In this document: positions 1 to 15,000 of the stretch, one piece after another
Layout: the number at the start of each line of letters is the position of its first letter
How positions within the stretch are numbered: position 1 is the first letter of the stretch
NCBI RefSeq assembly: GCF_001649575.2
Contig: NC_051440.1
Coordinates: 24,333,638 to 24,397,637, forward strand
Reading direction: 5' to 3'
Length of the DNA: 64,000 nucleotides
Source: Kryptolebias marmoratus
Taxonomy: Eukaryota > Chordata > Actinopteri > Cyprinodontiformes > Rivulidae
Notes under the pieces: model-generated
Databases searched by the model: none
Told to the model about the DNA's origin: nothing
Seen by the model: only the letters and a program-made list of their open reading frames with translations
Program-made: the position numbers and the translations under genes

Positions 1-46
1 TAGTTTCCAGATAACGGAGACACAAACAGACAGCGGCGTTTCTTAC

Positions 47-3000
47 CGTTGTAGGAGAGGCGCGGCTTGCTTAAACACATGATGAAGTGAACCTCCATCT
101 CATTGGACGCCACAGATTTGGAGCAGACAGGACACTTGAATCCTACGAAGACAAAAACATGCACCGGGTTTTAAAGACCTGCCGAACTGATAACCCGTGT
201 TACAAACATTCATATGAAAGGAGCGAAAGGCTGCTTTTTAGACGTCTGTTACCAAAGAAGGCTGTTTAAGTTTTCTAATAATGATACACATTCATCTTCT
301 GCTGGGACAATCTGAAGTCCAGGAGTCCTGATGATGAATTACCTATCAGTAGGCCACTTAACTGCTGCTGCTCAGGGCTCCTGAAGCCACTCAGATGCCA
401 AACTTTGACAAATTAGCTGTGGGTACCACTGCCTGACAGAAATCCCACTGATGTTCTCATTTTAAAAGCTGTAACATGCAGCTTTTTAATACTCGTGATA
501 GTTTGCATCTTTTAAGAATAAAGTCACCAATAGAGAATATTAACAAATATAACTATTTGTAGCTTCAAACCTGTCCAGGTGAAGCATGATCCGAAAGGTC
601 ACCACAAAGATTGGAGACAAAAAAAAGAACTCTGAGTTTTATGTCTGTAAATGTGATTTATTTTCAACCACTGCTTTGTCTGGATCTCCTTCTACACTAA
701 TTTTATTGGCCTGGAGACAAAGACAAAAAAAAACAGCATTTAAATTCCTTTTTTTTGTAATTTTCTTTCAAGTTAGAAACTTTAAACCACTTATCTCCAG
801 GTTATCTCCAATACTTTTAGTGACAAATGCTCTCAGTGGCTGCATCCTGATCATCACACACTCAGAAGTGTGTTTGCATAATTGTGTTATGCTAATATAT
901 GATTACTGTGTGGCAACATCAACCTGTTTGCAGCATAACATAAATCTCAACATATGCTGATATTATTATCATCAGGCAGTAATGTTGCCGCCCGTTTGTT
1001 TGTGTGGGTTTGTCTGTAGTGTTAGCAAAACATCTCATGAACCAGTGGATGGATTTAAATGAAACTTATAATCATTGGATCTATTCTTAAACTTATTAAC
1101 TTTTGGATTCTGCCACATTCAAGATGGCTGGGTGTACATCTACAGCGGAATAATGTTTGGAGTCAACCCAATTCAAGATGGCTGCCACAGCCATCTGACC
1201 TCAGGAAACACAAAAATCACTATAATTCAGTTACTTTTACACCTACTGGGCTAAAATAGGTTCAAAAGTAAACCTAGTATTGACTTGTTTTGGACCCATG
1301 ATCAGATAAAACAAGATTTTTTTTAACATCTCAGTACAGTTTCTCTGACTTCCATGATGACTGTTTTTACAGTCAAACATTCATCTGTGAATGTTTGTCC
1401 ACTTTTATCCCCTCACACTCTCCCTGTGCTGTTTATGCCGTTTATATTGAAGTCATTTCAGCAGCAGCCTCCTCCTGCTGTTTAGATGGGACCCATTTGG
1501 CCAAACTATATTAGTTAAACACATAACAGACAATTAGATTCGACCACACAAGGCGAGTCTGTACACAGCACAAAACTAACAGGACTTCTCTGATGAAGAA
1601 AAGAACCGATAAAAACAGCATCAGAACTGAGGCGACTCAGCAAGTATCAGAGGGGTGGTTTACTAAAATTAGTGTTTGTGTCAATAAAATCAGTCATTTT
1701 AAATTAACTCATTTGGTTTAATTTCTTTCATTTCATTGCCCAAAGCTTTTCATGACATAATTTAGGACTAAGATCATCTTATGTGGAGAAAAGTTGGTCA
1801 AAGCTTGAAAGTAACATTAGGTGCTCAGACGACTCTCAGTTACTACCACACCAGATTTGAGCTCAGTATCTGTGAAATTGGCAGAGTTATACACATTTTC
1901 TGTCTTTTTTTAATTCATCAGGCTGAGGCAGACATCTTGAATTGGGTTGGCTTCAAACGTTAATCGAATGTTCCGATTTGTCTAACAGTTCATGAGATAT
2001 TTTGCTAACACACAGGCAGCGTTGGCTCCAAAAACAACTGTTAATGACTAATAGTATCTGGTGACAATGACTCAATCTTATAGTGACTGAAATGAAAGAT
2101 TTTCATGTGATGGTAAGAAAAAATTTAACATCCTCAATTTTATTCTTTAAAGAAGAAAAAAAAACAACAAGACAACAAACTTTTGAGTTAAAATTTTAGC
2201 ATTTTTCTGCAAATACTTACATCAGGCCAACATAGTCATAAGTCTTGAGTCATGAGTCTTTATTGGACATTAAGCAAACATTGATTATTTGCTGAAAAGT
2301 ACTAATGAGATGCACTTGTTAATGATCTTATGATTTCACGTGAAATCCAAGGTTTTCTGAGAAAACAACAAAAGAAAAACGATTTACCTTTTAACTACAA
2401 GTCAAAAACACGGACAGTAAAGCAACAATCAAATTGGAGATTTAAAAAATAAGACGTAATGTATATACATGCTGTTATTTTTTATGATTCAGCTGCTCCC
2501 TTCTATCAGAGATCACCACAACTTACATGTAAGATTTGAAGTATTTTACACCATATGCCCTTCCTGATGCAACCTGGAATCGACCCTGCAACCTCAGGGT
2601 TACAAACTGCGGCACTCGTCGCCGAGCCACCGCAGCCCCTGTGTTGTTGTCTATGGAAACTTATTTAGGCAAACCAATTACATAAATCATAAGTCAGCAG
2701 GTAAAACTGCAGATTTTCTTGAAAAGCAGCCCTTTAAGACATTAAAGGTACAACAGTTTTGCAAATTGCTCGGTTCCAAACCCAGAGGAATTCACTACAT
2801 TCACCATTACATGGCAGCTGACCCACTTTTCCCCTGGCTGCTATTTTCAGAAGCTCCAAAGGGACGAGCAGAAAGAGTAAAAATGAGGAGCAGAGGGATG
2901 GTGAGCCGAGAGCCGATGAGATGGTTTTTAGCAGAAATGAAGGGTTATGATGATACACAGTCCAGCAGGAATAATGCTGAGATTCTGCCTCCAGCCCAGA

Positions 3001-6000
3001 GCCAGGCGCCACAAATACTCCAGGACGTTTCATATTCGAGGAGCACAGAAGGTCAGCTAGGGACAAAAATAAATCACAGGACTGGATCCTAAATTAATTA
3101 TACTGCTGCTTATGTGGGAATGTTCCTGTGAGTGTGTGTATTGTGAGCGTGCACAGGCCCACGTTTGGCCCGTGATCCTGGACTGCACGCTCAGAGGATT
3201 TACTTTATGTCAGACTTTTATTTTTAAATGACTTCTCATCACTGTGGACTCCAGGTGACTTCACCTAATGTCACACTGCAGCCTTATGAGAACAAGCTGG
3301 CCTAGCACTCTCTGAAGGAATGCATGTCGCCCGCCACAACCTTATGTTGAGAAATGATGAAGCTGTAGCTGTTTTGGTCAATACACAATCTTGTGCATTT
3401 TCATGTGATCTGTTAGTGCTTGGAGTAAGTGTTTTGAATGACTCTCAGCTACTACCAGACCAAGTTTCAGCTCAATACCCCTTAATGTCTCTGAGGTTTG
3501 GTCATTTTTGTGTTGGCTAAGTTCAATTAGCTGCGTGATTAGCATCTCGAATCAAGTTGACTCCGGAAGTTTGTAGATATCAGCTCAATAATTACTTTCT
3601 GAAAGTTTCATTAAAATCTGTCCGGCACACACAAACACAGGCAAAAACATTAACGCTTTTCACCTTTGAAAAGTCAAAATTAAGAATCCCAGCTTGTGTT
3701 TTTGTACTGACTGCAGCTGTTGTATAAATCTCCATGTTAAAATGAAGCACTGGAACTGAGCTGATTGTTGTGTTTTCCTGTCAGGTGTGTCTCGAATCGG
3801 TGATGAAAAGCAGTGAATCAAAGTTGTGGAGAAAAGCAGCCCTTTGCTGTGAGAATAATCAGCCTTCAGCGAGCGCCGGGATCAAAGCTTCATAACGACC
3901 CGAATGTAAAATGTGTTGCTGGGTTTCCACACCGGATTCTCCCACAGCTGGAGGTTTGCTGCCAGAGAGGCAACAGTTTCTGTCAGGAAGGTCACATGAT
4001 CAACCCGCTTAGTCATATGAAACTCCAGACAACTCTTTATAACAGGATGGAAAAAGCTTAATAAGCTTTAAGTGTGAAGACGAGACTAAAATACCTGCTG
4101 AATCTGCATTACCATATTGTGCCGAACATGAATATTGTTATTTTCTGGCTTGTGGATGTGTGCCACAAACAAATTTTATTAGTGCATTCATCTTTATCAT
4201 TTTTTAACACAGCTCGGGTTCCAAATGTCTGCAGTTACTGATGCATGTGATATTTGATTGGTTCTTTAAGTAGCAGGTAAATATCTTTATTCTGGCAGAA
4301 CTTTGTTTTTTTGTTCTTGGATTTTTTTCCCCCCAACATCAGATTCATGCTAAGTTGCATTTCAAATAAGGATAGCAACAAAGCAATAATAATGCCAAAC
4401 AAAAAGAAGAAACCTGTTCTTTTCTGTTCTCAATAAACAATAAGAGATAAATTTAATCAACTCAAAATAGGCCTGCAATCATTAGCAAACATGTATGTTT
4501 TTGTTATTAAACATTTACTGCTGTCACAGAAATCACATCAAGGACAATCCAGACATTTTTATCACCCACCGCTGAAAGGTCAAGCACTGTGTAAACAGCT
4601 GCATTGCCTGTAGCTATGAAAATATATTTTTTATATTTTTTACAAGCACATTAGTTATCAAATCTCAGCAAGACACAAATATAATGCACGCTGGCAGAAA
4701 GAATGGAGACAGTCTTGAAACTCCCGCCTACCTGTGTGTGGAGGGTAAATCGTACAAACATTAATAAAATTTATGCACACTTTGCATGACAATGCAGCAA
4801 CAACAGAGAAAGAAGACAAATTGAGCCGTCACACACTCCGAGCCAAGGGGCTGCCGAATGAAGCCACGCAGACCTGCTCTCATCAAACCTCTGCACAGAC
4901 GAGGTCACCCAACTCAATCTTTGGCTGATGCATATTTCATCAACCCTGAGCTGCCTGAGACCCTGATGGAGCTCCCAGATACCCACCGGCCACCACTGAA
5001 TATCTGAAGACTGTAAACGCTCTGTCAGCAGGAGAAAAAGCACCTGATAAAACAGTACTGAGTGAGAATTATCTCCACAAACTGCTCCCGTTTGGGCCAC
5101 TTCTGAATAAAAACACTGTTTCTCAAAGCTGCTGTCAGAATCCTTCTGTAGGTCAAGAAACACCAAAAATAATTGGTAGTAGTGTATTTTTTTACCATGT
5201 TTATTTTGTTTAATTAGTTTCTTAGTAAAGCTTCTTTACTTCAGCCATAGATAATCGAGGCTCATGGATATTTTGTGGGTCAAAAATGGAGGAGTTTGAC
5301 AACTCAGTGGTTTCAACAAGTCAGCATTACAATTCCTTCACTATTACAGTAAAAAAAAAGAAGATTAAAACCAGTATCTCACTGGACTGTAACCGTTGGC
5401 AACTAGTTGGTAAATAGCTTTAAGGAGGGAGTCTCCAAAGTGTCTCTAAACCTCTCTTAGGGTTTTCATGAAACACAGAGACTTGCAGTCTTGCTGTCTT
5501 AATTTTAAACGTGTTCAAAAAGTTTGTGCAACAAAATGTCTCTCAAAATAGTTGCAGAGTCGTTGCAGGCATCTTGAACTCATCAAAATTTTGTTACGGG
5601 CGTCTCCAACTCGCCGAACGCGCACAAGCTGAACTTTGACACCAGAATGGGAGAAAACATCCGAGACTATAAATCACATTAAATAAATCATAATTATTTC
5701 AAAACCGCTTTGAATCTGCATATTTCCATTTCAAAAGTGTTCTCCAGTAGATTAAATTATGAACTTGCCAAGGTGGGTAAAAAATGGACCAAAGCAGGTA
5801 TGATGGGGACATAGGTGGGCATGAAATAATGTGCGTGGCCAAGAATACAGTTTTGCAGGCAATGAACATAAAAAAAGCTGTGATTTTCAAAATCTGGCTG
5901 AACAAAACGGTTCACTGGTCACTTGGTTGCAAACATTTAAAACTCAAAGAGACCGCAGCTGAAAGGTTCCCCATTTTCCCCTTAATTTTAAATCTCCAAC

Positions 6001-9000
6001 TAGTCTCCAACAGTTGCAGCTCAGTGAGATGCTACCTTAATTATGGAATTATCTTGTATCTGAAAACATGTTCCTTAAAGAATATTCTGATCTTTTTTGT
6101 TTTTTGGTGCTCATGCAAATCAAAGTGATTTTTACAGTGATATTTACTGTACTTTAAACCCCTCCTGTTCTTTCTCAACCTGTCTGTTATATTTGTGCTC
6201 TCACAGTTTATTTTCACAATAAACAAATAAAGATGCAGCTCAGTGAGAGGAGGATGACTCACAACCAACGAAAAGTGTCGCCTCTCAGCATTACGCCTAA
6301 TACTGTGCATAATTTGCCAAAAAATAACTGTAAAATAGAGAAATACGTGGAAGAATCAGTTATTGGCCTTTTTCAGTCAGTCATAAAAGGTTACTTACTG
6401 TTTTAATTTATACATAGTGATTTATGTTGTATTTATTTACTTAGCAGAAAGTACTCTTTTGAGAAACAGTTTCAGCTAACGCCCAGCCAAGAATCAAATT
6501 TTGTTAAATTTTTAGTTTTACAGAAGAATAATTATTCAGGTTAGTGGCCACGTTGATGTTTTATTTGCATATCAAGCAGTCAATAAATCCATTTAGAGAA
6601 ATTAAAGTACTTATATGGTCTGATTATTTGGTATAATCAGTCATATGGAACAACAAGTATTTCATAAAGACTCTAATGAGCAGCGTCTGAGATACATAAC
6701 AGTACTGCAGCCGGCAGTGTGATTATAAACCCATCCCATAATAATGAATAATGTTCACAGAAAGGTGACCAGACAGATAGTCCAGAGAGGAGCCAGGTGC
6801 TTTGGTGCCACACAAACAACTCTCCAAGATCCAATCAATAAAGCCGTTTACTTCTGACTGTATTCAGTCCAAACAGGAAGTATCTGCAGAACAATAATGA
6901 ACGAGCAGATGAGGACTCGTTATCATGACCAGTTCTGGCTGTTATCTGCGTTAACGCTGGACGCTTTGCTTGATAACTGTCAATAGCTGCGGAGGACAGA
7001 CAAGCAGACAACAGAGGAGGAATGGGGAGTCCTATTTAAGTGTGCAATAAAATGAGGATCACACCAGTCTAGGGGCAGAGATGAATCATCCATCCGTCGA
7101 CTTTATGGAGCTGAAGAGGAAGAGGAGGAGGATAAGACAGAGTGAGAGGGATAGAAGGGGACAGTAAAGCAGAGAATATGGAGAGGTCAAAGGGGAAATG
7201 ATGAAAAAGAGACAAACAGAAAGAAAAGAGCAAAAATAAAGACTAAACAGAGGAAGTGACGCTACCTTACAGGTCGGAGAGGGAAACAAGCCGCTGAGAG
7301 GAGACATGAGTAGTGAGATATGATGGAGAGGGGGAGTCTGGAGGACACAAAGGGCAGATCAAAGTGGAGAAATAAAGTGAAGAAAATGAGACGGATTAGA
7401 TGCAGAAGGAGGCAGGAACACTATCTACCATTTGATTTATTCTTCTTATAAAACAGCTGTGACGTCACCAAGCTCCCATCAGACCACCTAACAAACATTT
7501 CAGAACAGTGAGAGAATGACAACTCGGCCATTCAGGCATTTTTCAGTCCAGCTCCTGAGTGTGAGCTCTGTCCAAGCCATTAGGATGTTGTTTTACTGTA
7601 AACAGTCAATACGCTAAATAAAAAATAATGTAAACACTAAAAGAAGAACATTTTACCAAAGTACTCGGAAGCATTTCAGCGACTCGTCCTGGTGGGGATT
7701 CTCATTTTGCATTAAAAATTCACAGCTCCCAACAGAACAACTCAAAGATCTGGAGCTGCTCAAGGTTTGTTTGGGCTCAGTCACTGAAAACGCATCTGTT
7801 TTTTATTTATTAATAAGATTAAAAGCTTATGAGCTACAAACCTGAAACACACATTAATAAAATTACTTTTTAAGCATCTTATTTATGAGAAAAACCACAG
7901 GCCTCAGAACAGCCACATAGTTTAAAGCAGCCTGGTTCATTTAGCTTTTAGTCTTTTTTGGTTGTGTTGCTTCTCATATCTGTATTCCTTTTGTATTTCA
8001 TGTTATTCTGTGGTAGTTTTGTTTGATTTTGCAGTTGTCTGCAGTCACTATGTGTAGTGATTTGCTGTCATGAAGGTGGTTGTGTGAAGGTGGAGGACCC
8101 AGCTACAGGCAGAGTGCAGAGAACAGGACGGCAGGCTGATCCAAACTCTGGTTTCACTGCAGAACTGAATATATGCAGCGCAGGGACAACAGAATCACAC
8201 AGTGTGGACAACAAGGATCTGACAAGGGACAAAGACAAAAAACTACACACACACACAAACACACACTGTGGAAGATAAAATAAAAGTTTACTAGCTGGAA
8301 CTGTGTGGCAGTAAATTAAATCAGAACTACAAAGCCAGACTTCTTACAAAGTAAACCAAGGAGAAGATAAACCAAGAAAACAAAATTAAAGAACACAGAA
8401 TCAGTTCAAGGATCTTATTGAGACAAATCTAATTCATTTGTGACTATTTATAGTTTTTTTTGTTTCCATATTGTGTCTTTTTGTGTTGATTTTGCATTTC
8501 TGTCTGCTTTGTTGTGTCGTTTACTGGGATTCCACATGTCTTTGTTATTATTTGCTTATGCTTTTGTGCATTTTGTTTCTTCGTTATTGTTTTGAAAATC
8601 CAATGATTTTTCAGTGCCATTTTAATCTTTCTCATTTTCATTTTGATGCTACATCTTTCTAGCCTTTCATTAACTCTTCAACAGGAAAACTAGACAGTCA
8701 TTTAAAGTTTTTAAAAAGGTCAAGCCCTTGTTCCTGCAGACCCTTTGGCCCTTATCCCTGAGTCAGACAGGGCCATTCAGAATTCTCTTCTATATTTCTA
8801 CCAACCAAAAAAGAAATATTATAAAGAGTAAAGGAGATAATTTTGCTTCTCCTTGCTTCACAAAGAATATTTATTCTGATCTCTGGTTTACTAAGGGGGA
8901 AAAATAAAAATAACAGTCCTGGAGAGCCCACAGAGGTACTTGAATGTCACGTTAAGAAAGACAACAGGAACAGATGCTGCAAGATGAGAACTTTACTGTA

Positions 9001-12000
9001 AGGAGCAGGTTTGCATACAGAGACACAGCAAGTTTAATAACTTGGCAAACAAAGGCCACCATCAATGAGTCAAATTTTAAGAAAAAAAATTCATGAATCT
9101 TAGTCTGATCTGAGATGATGGCAAAAATAAAAAATAGAGTCTGTGTCACAAGAGCAGAAAGGGAAGAAAACTTTAGCAAAAGGAAAAGAAAAGTTAATCC
9201 AAACAAGAAGCTTCTTATTTCTGCTTTTTTCTTTGGTTTCATGAAAATCTTTTTTCATATTTTCTCTAAAAGTGATTCAGGTCTGAGCAGACTGAAAGAC
9301 TGAGCCTAATAAAAAAGAGTGCAAATACTAACATTTACTATAAATGTTCTTTCTTGATTAAATGACTTGCACTTTTTATCTGTGAAATGTGAAAATAAAC
9401 TCCTATCTCTTTGCCTGAGATACACAACCCACATTACCTAACGTCCTAATCCTTTAAAATTCATGAATAAATAATTCCTTATTGTGGAACGGAGAAAGAA
9501 AGTCTTACAGCCAAGTCAGTCGGGTCGATGTCAGCTGAGGACACAATTGGCTCCGCGAGCTCAAGATGCTTTTGTCAAATTCTGCTCTAATTCAGGAAGC
9601 GAGGACACTGGAGCTTTATGACTCTGTGTCAGGAAAGTTGGTAACTGATTCAGCTGCAGACACACACACATGAACACACAGTCATGCTAAGATTTAGCTC
9701 TAGCAGACAGGCTGAGGACTGAGGCACAACAAAGCCACTCCGGGGGTTTAGCTGTGTGGTGTGGCAGACTGAAGGCACAGATTTAACACACAGAGACACT
9801 CCAGGCAGGCGGTGTCAGGCAGACACATCACAGAGAACCAGAGGGAAGACACCATTAATACTACAGACGGAAAGTGTGAGCGCAACTCCAGTCACGCTGC
9901 TTGTCACGCTCGCAGAGCCGGCCGGCCACACAAAGAAAGGCCTCTGTCCCGTAATGACATATAAAATATCCAACTGCACGCAAGTTATTGTTTCCTCAAA
10001 TCTCTACAGGAGAGGTAAACAATGGCGAGTTAGAATGAAGTCATAGTGGATGCATTCATGAGAAATACTGCAGATTATTGCAATCATTTTTCTAATAACA
10101 AAACAAGTTAATCATTATGACCAGAAGGAAGAATCCCACACAGACAAACTAGCGTGCAGCTAACTATAGAAATATGAGTTTGTTTAAGGTAGGATCTCAC
10201 TGAGCTGCGACTGTTTGAGATTAGTTGGTGGCTCAAAATGACCTGAAAATTGTGGAAAAAAAAGCACATTCCACTGCAGTCTAACTGAATTCAGAGTGTT
10301 TGCAATCAAGTCAGCAACAAGCTGTGCGACTGTATTTTGATCAACCAATTTTTTTAAAATCACAGCTTATTTTGATGTAAAACTGCGTCCTATTCTTTTA
10401 TGTATTATTTCTTTCACCACGTCCACACACATCGTACTCACCTCACTTTTTTCTTTTGAAATGCAGACGGGCAGAATTGAACCAGTTATTTAATAATTAT
10501 TATTTATCACTGATGTGGCTTGAACATTTGGGGCTGAAGTCTCAAATGTTTTCAGTCCTAAAAATAAATAAAAAATCAAGCTGTAGCAATCTAAAAGTTA
10601 CTGAAACTAAAGAGATGGGTTTGAGATGGGTTTGAGATGGATTTGAGATGTCGGTGAAGACTTTCAAGCAACCTGTGAGGAAACTGAGAGTCCCTTCAAA
10701 TGTTATGAGACATTTTGAAGACGCCATTAGTCCCACCACAGTGAGAAACTACTCTGACAACAACATACTTCACCAGATGTAGAACACATTACTGTTTTCT
10801 CTCTTTTTGTTGCAGACGATAATAAGATGCATCTATTTTATTCAAGGGCAACCATAACAACCCAAACTGGCACACTGGAACACAAAAATCCTTTGTCCGT
10901 TTAAGAAAAAGGAAGTCAACAAAAGTCAACTTATTGGCCTTTTGTAGGCGAACTACCTCTTGTGACTTATAACTGAAGGCAAAGACGGAAACACTAGGAC
11001 GGAAAATATGGCCTCAGTGGGCCAAGAACTGACCCTTGAGGGACTCCGTATGTAATTTGAGCAGGTAGAAAAAAGAGGATTTACAACAGTCACAGTTTTT
11101 GAGAAGTAATAAAAATTTAACCTGATATTCTTGTCCTATAAAAAGCTAATGTAAGACCTTTCAGCTCCTCAGCTCTTGGTTAAGTTTTCATCATTATGAG
11201 TTCATGAAAACTGGTTTAATTTTGCTTCACTTTCAGGACGTTGTCACATTTATTCCGTCGCCTCCTTTTCCGTTCCTCTGAACACGTAGAGAAACTGCAG
11301 ACAGTCACGGACTGAGATGACAGCATTCCTACCTTTGTTTGCCTCACAGTGAGCAGGCTGCCACTGTCATGACCATAAACGGCAACCCTGGAAACCGAAG
11401 ACTCGATTACATCACAACTTACAACTAACGCAACTATCGCCAGCAAACTCTCCGTACCTTTCCGGAAAGACCAGCAGTTTCCATGGGAACAGGACAGAAC
11501 GAGAGAAAGAGAGGGATGGAAACGTGGAGGAGAGGATGGATTCTGGGGATGTGGAGAGACAGAAACAAGAAAAACATGTTTTGTTTCTCACACGGGGAAC
11601 TACGTTGACCTCAGACGAAAGCGAGGAAAGAGAAAAAAGTATAAATATGCAAAGGAAACAGAAAAGCAGCCTGAAGATGGATGTTCACAATCCAGCATCA
11701 GCAGAGGTTAAATTAGGATGTTTTCTCAGAACAGAGTCCCTGAATGCTCAATCAACCCCTCCGAGTCCATCTCCTCTGAGACCATAGTAGGTTTGACAGG
11801 AATCTGTAAACAACACATGATGGGAACTCTCTTCAAACAGCGACAGTCCCACGCTATGCTCGTCCCTCATCACCGTTTAAATAAGGAAGAGCTGCTGCAT
11901 GAGTAACGTGTCACGAAGGCTCCAACAGCCAGTAATCTGTTATTTTTATCCTGCTGGTTCACTTGTGTTTATTCTTTAAAATGTGTAAACTAATTTAAAA

Positions 12001-15000
12001 ATCCCCATTCAAATGACAAAACTAGTTTCACTTCATTACCACCATTGAATTGCACTGTTTTGAATATAACTTAACAATTTCAATTAAAGGCAAAAGATTT
12101 CTTTAAAAAAAACATCAAAGTGCCTTTCATTGTCATCGTACTGTTAAAAACAATACAACAAAATTTAGAATGAATATCTCCCTCCGCCTTTCATGACAGA
12201 GTTTTAGATTAAGATCATCTCTTGCAGAGAAATGATGGAGCTACAACGACCGCCAGATCAAATTTTAGCTCAACATCTGTAAAATTGAATGAATTTTAGA
12301 CATTTTTGTTTTATAGCTGTGATGTCCATGTTGAATTGGGTTGACTCTAAAAGGCAATCAGTTGTAGATGTTCATCCACAGAATATTTCCTGAAAGTTTC
12401 ATTAAAATCAATCTATTTATTCATGAGATATTTTGCTAATAGATAGAGTTGACTTTAAAAAGTAAATGGCAAAATTTTAAACAAAGCTCTTGTGCATCCT
12501 GTGTTCAGACCAAATGAAACCAACATCTTTATTATTTATTAATTGTTTAAATTATTGTGAGTCATTACACTAATTAAAAAGCCAATTAACGAGCCAAAAT
12601 CCATTATATGAATTAATAGCATGATTTGTTAAGATTTAGTTACAAAAAAGCACATTTTAAAAACTGAAATAAATTAAGTATTTTATGAGGTAATTAAACC
12701 TGTTTCTGCACCACATTCTGCAAACTGAACTGGCATCTAAAACTTTATAAAATGTGAATCAAACGTCTCAAAAACCAAAACTAAGATGCACAAAAAAACT
12801 TTTAGATATGTAAAATAAAAATGTAAATAGTCCTGCTGTTCTGTAATCAGTAAATAAATCTTACAGTTATAGTTTAATGTTTACATTTGAGATCTTTTCC
12901 ATCTCTTCAGAACCAGTTGGTTTGTTTGAGGTTCTTTGGTTTCCTTTTTTTGTTTTTTTGTAATTGTTGTGTGTTTTTAGCCTCATTCAGTATTTTATAT
13001 TTCTTTATATTCATTTTTGTTCTTTTTTATCTTGTTTTATATGTATTAAAGCCAACCAGACTGTTCTACGTTACCTTTGGTCATTGTTTTTTAATTTCTC
13101 ATGTTTTTCTGCCTTTTGTGTGTTTTTATCGTTCAGTTTTCGGTCTTTGAGATGTTTTTATAACAGTTATTTTTTGTGTCTGTTGTTTTTTGTGTCACTG
13201 CGTGGTAAGGCTGCACGATGTATCAAATATTTATCAGTTTCTGCAATATCAGCATCACAAAGGATTCTAATAACTGCAGATATAAACTGCACAGAAAAAA
13301 GCTAAGTTTGGGAATCAAATCCTCTAAATGCTCTAAGATACAGCTGGCATACTGAGAATGCTGAGAACAGCATAACGACAAAACATTATTGCAACTGATA
13401 TCATCACCGCAAATATTCAAGCATAATATTGAATGTTTTTCTCATATCATGCAGCCTTATTGACACTTTTTGGATTTTTAGTCTCTTTTTCTCACCTTAT
13501 TGTTGTCTTTTTCTTGTCATTTTGTTGTGTCTGTGGGAAATGTTTGCCTCTTTGAAAATGTTTGTCCATTTATGATATTTTTGTAACATTTTACATTGTC
13601 TGAGGGTGTTAAATTTTTGTATTATTGTCTGTCTGAGGTCATTATTCATTGTTAAGTTGTGTTTATGTGTTTTGTGTGTACATGTTATCATTTAGGGAGG
13701 CAGTAGTAAGGATAAGGTGACATTTGCAAAGGTGAAGGAGGGTGTTTATGTCTGTGTTCACGTCTGGAGAACCAGCAGCAATAAGCAGCTATCTGGTTGT
13801 CACAGCAACACAGATCTATCTCCAAGCGTCGCCGCGCAGTCTCTCCTTCGCTCTCCGTCATCTTATTCTGCCCTTGCAGGGCCTGTGTGTCTGTCTGTGT
13901 GTCCTTGCACGCCTCCTGAGCGTGCACTGCTCTGAGTTAACGGGGAGGAACGAGACCACGAGAGATGTGGGGAGTGTGTGAGGCGGAGGAAACAGAAATA
14001 AATTGCAGCTCTGACCTATATTCTCTCTACCAGACAGTTCAGCAGCACAGATGTTCCTCCATCCCCGCGTTCCTTGGCTGTATTATCCAACCACAACACC
14101 CCGCTGCATGGATGGCAGTCTCACTGATTGTGTATTTGTGTGTATCCCACGTATGCTGCACATCAGAAGGGGGTGTTTGTATTTGTTTGTGTGCACTGCT
14201 GCAAGTACGTGTGGGAGGATCTGCACCGGTTTCTGTGCTTAAAGCAGCACCTCACTTATTTAGTCTCTATATTTCTGTCGGAGCATGGACGCCAGCAGTC
14301 CTGTCAATAATCTGGATATGGTTGGGCGACTCCGGTCATTCCTCCAAATCCTAAACCTGATGAGGAAGAAATGTCTAAACAGGACTCAAGCTGCACCCTG
14401 TTCTGTACTGTAAATGTTCTGTACGTCTACAACCAAAAACTGAAAGAAACACAAAGAATTTTGAAATATTTCAAGAGTTTAATATGTTCCAACCACACAT
14501 TTTCTCAGAAAAGAATATATGGAGCATATTAAGACCTATAAGTCTAATTAGTCAAGGTTTTATTTATGGCAGGAGTTTCAAAAACAAAGTGCAGAATATT
14601 GGAGCCAGCATATGACTGCAGGTCTTATAAGACAAACACAATAAGCAACATTAAAGATCTAGTATTCTGCAAAGGAATGCATATCACCCGCTGCCTTTCA
14701 TGTCAGCATTTTAGACTAAATTATGCCGAGAAGGAATTGAGTTATAGCTGTTTTAGTTAAACCATGTAAACGACGTCATGCTGTTCGTGCCACACCACAT
14801 TTGAGCTGAATATCGGTAAAACTGTCCGGGTTATAAGCATCTTTGTGTTGACTAATGTTGATTAGCTGTAGTGGCCATCTTGTGTGACTGCAGAAGTTAA
14901 TTAGTTGTAGATGTACATCCAATGATTACTTTCTGAGAGTTTTATTAAAATCAGTCCCCTGGTTCATGAGATATTTTGCTAACACTACAGACAAACAAAC

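Noticed and set aside
4771..5166. 131-codon minus-strand frame
   Set aside because: Low similarity to anything, no neighbouring exons, in znrf1 intron.
12887..13305. Phe-rich hydrophobic frames resembling membrane proteins
   Set aside because: T-rich degenerate simple repeat translated as Phe/Leu/Cys; also true at 20467-20780 and 8471-8662.
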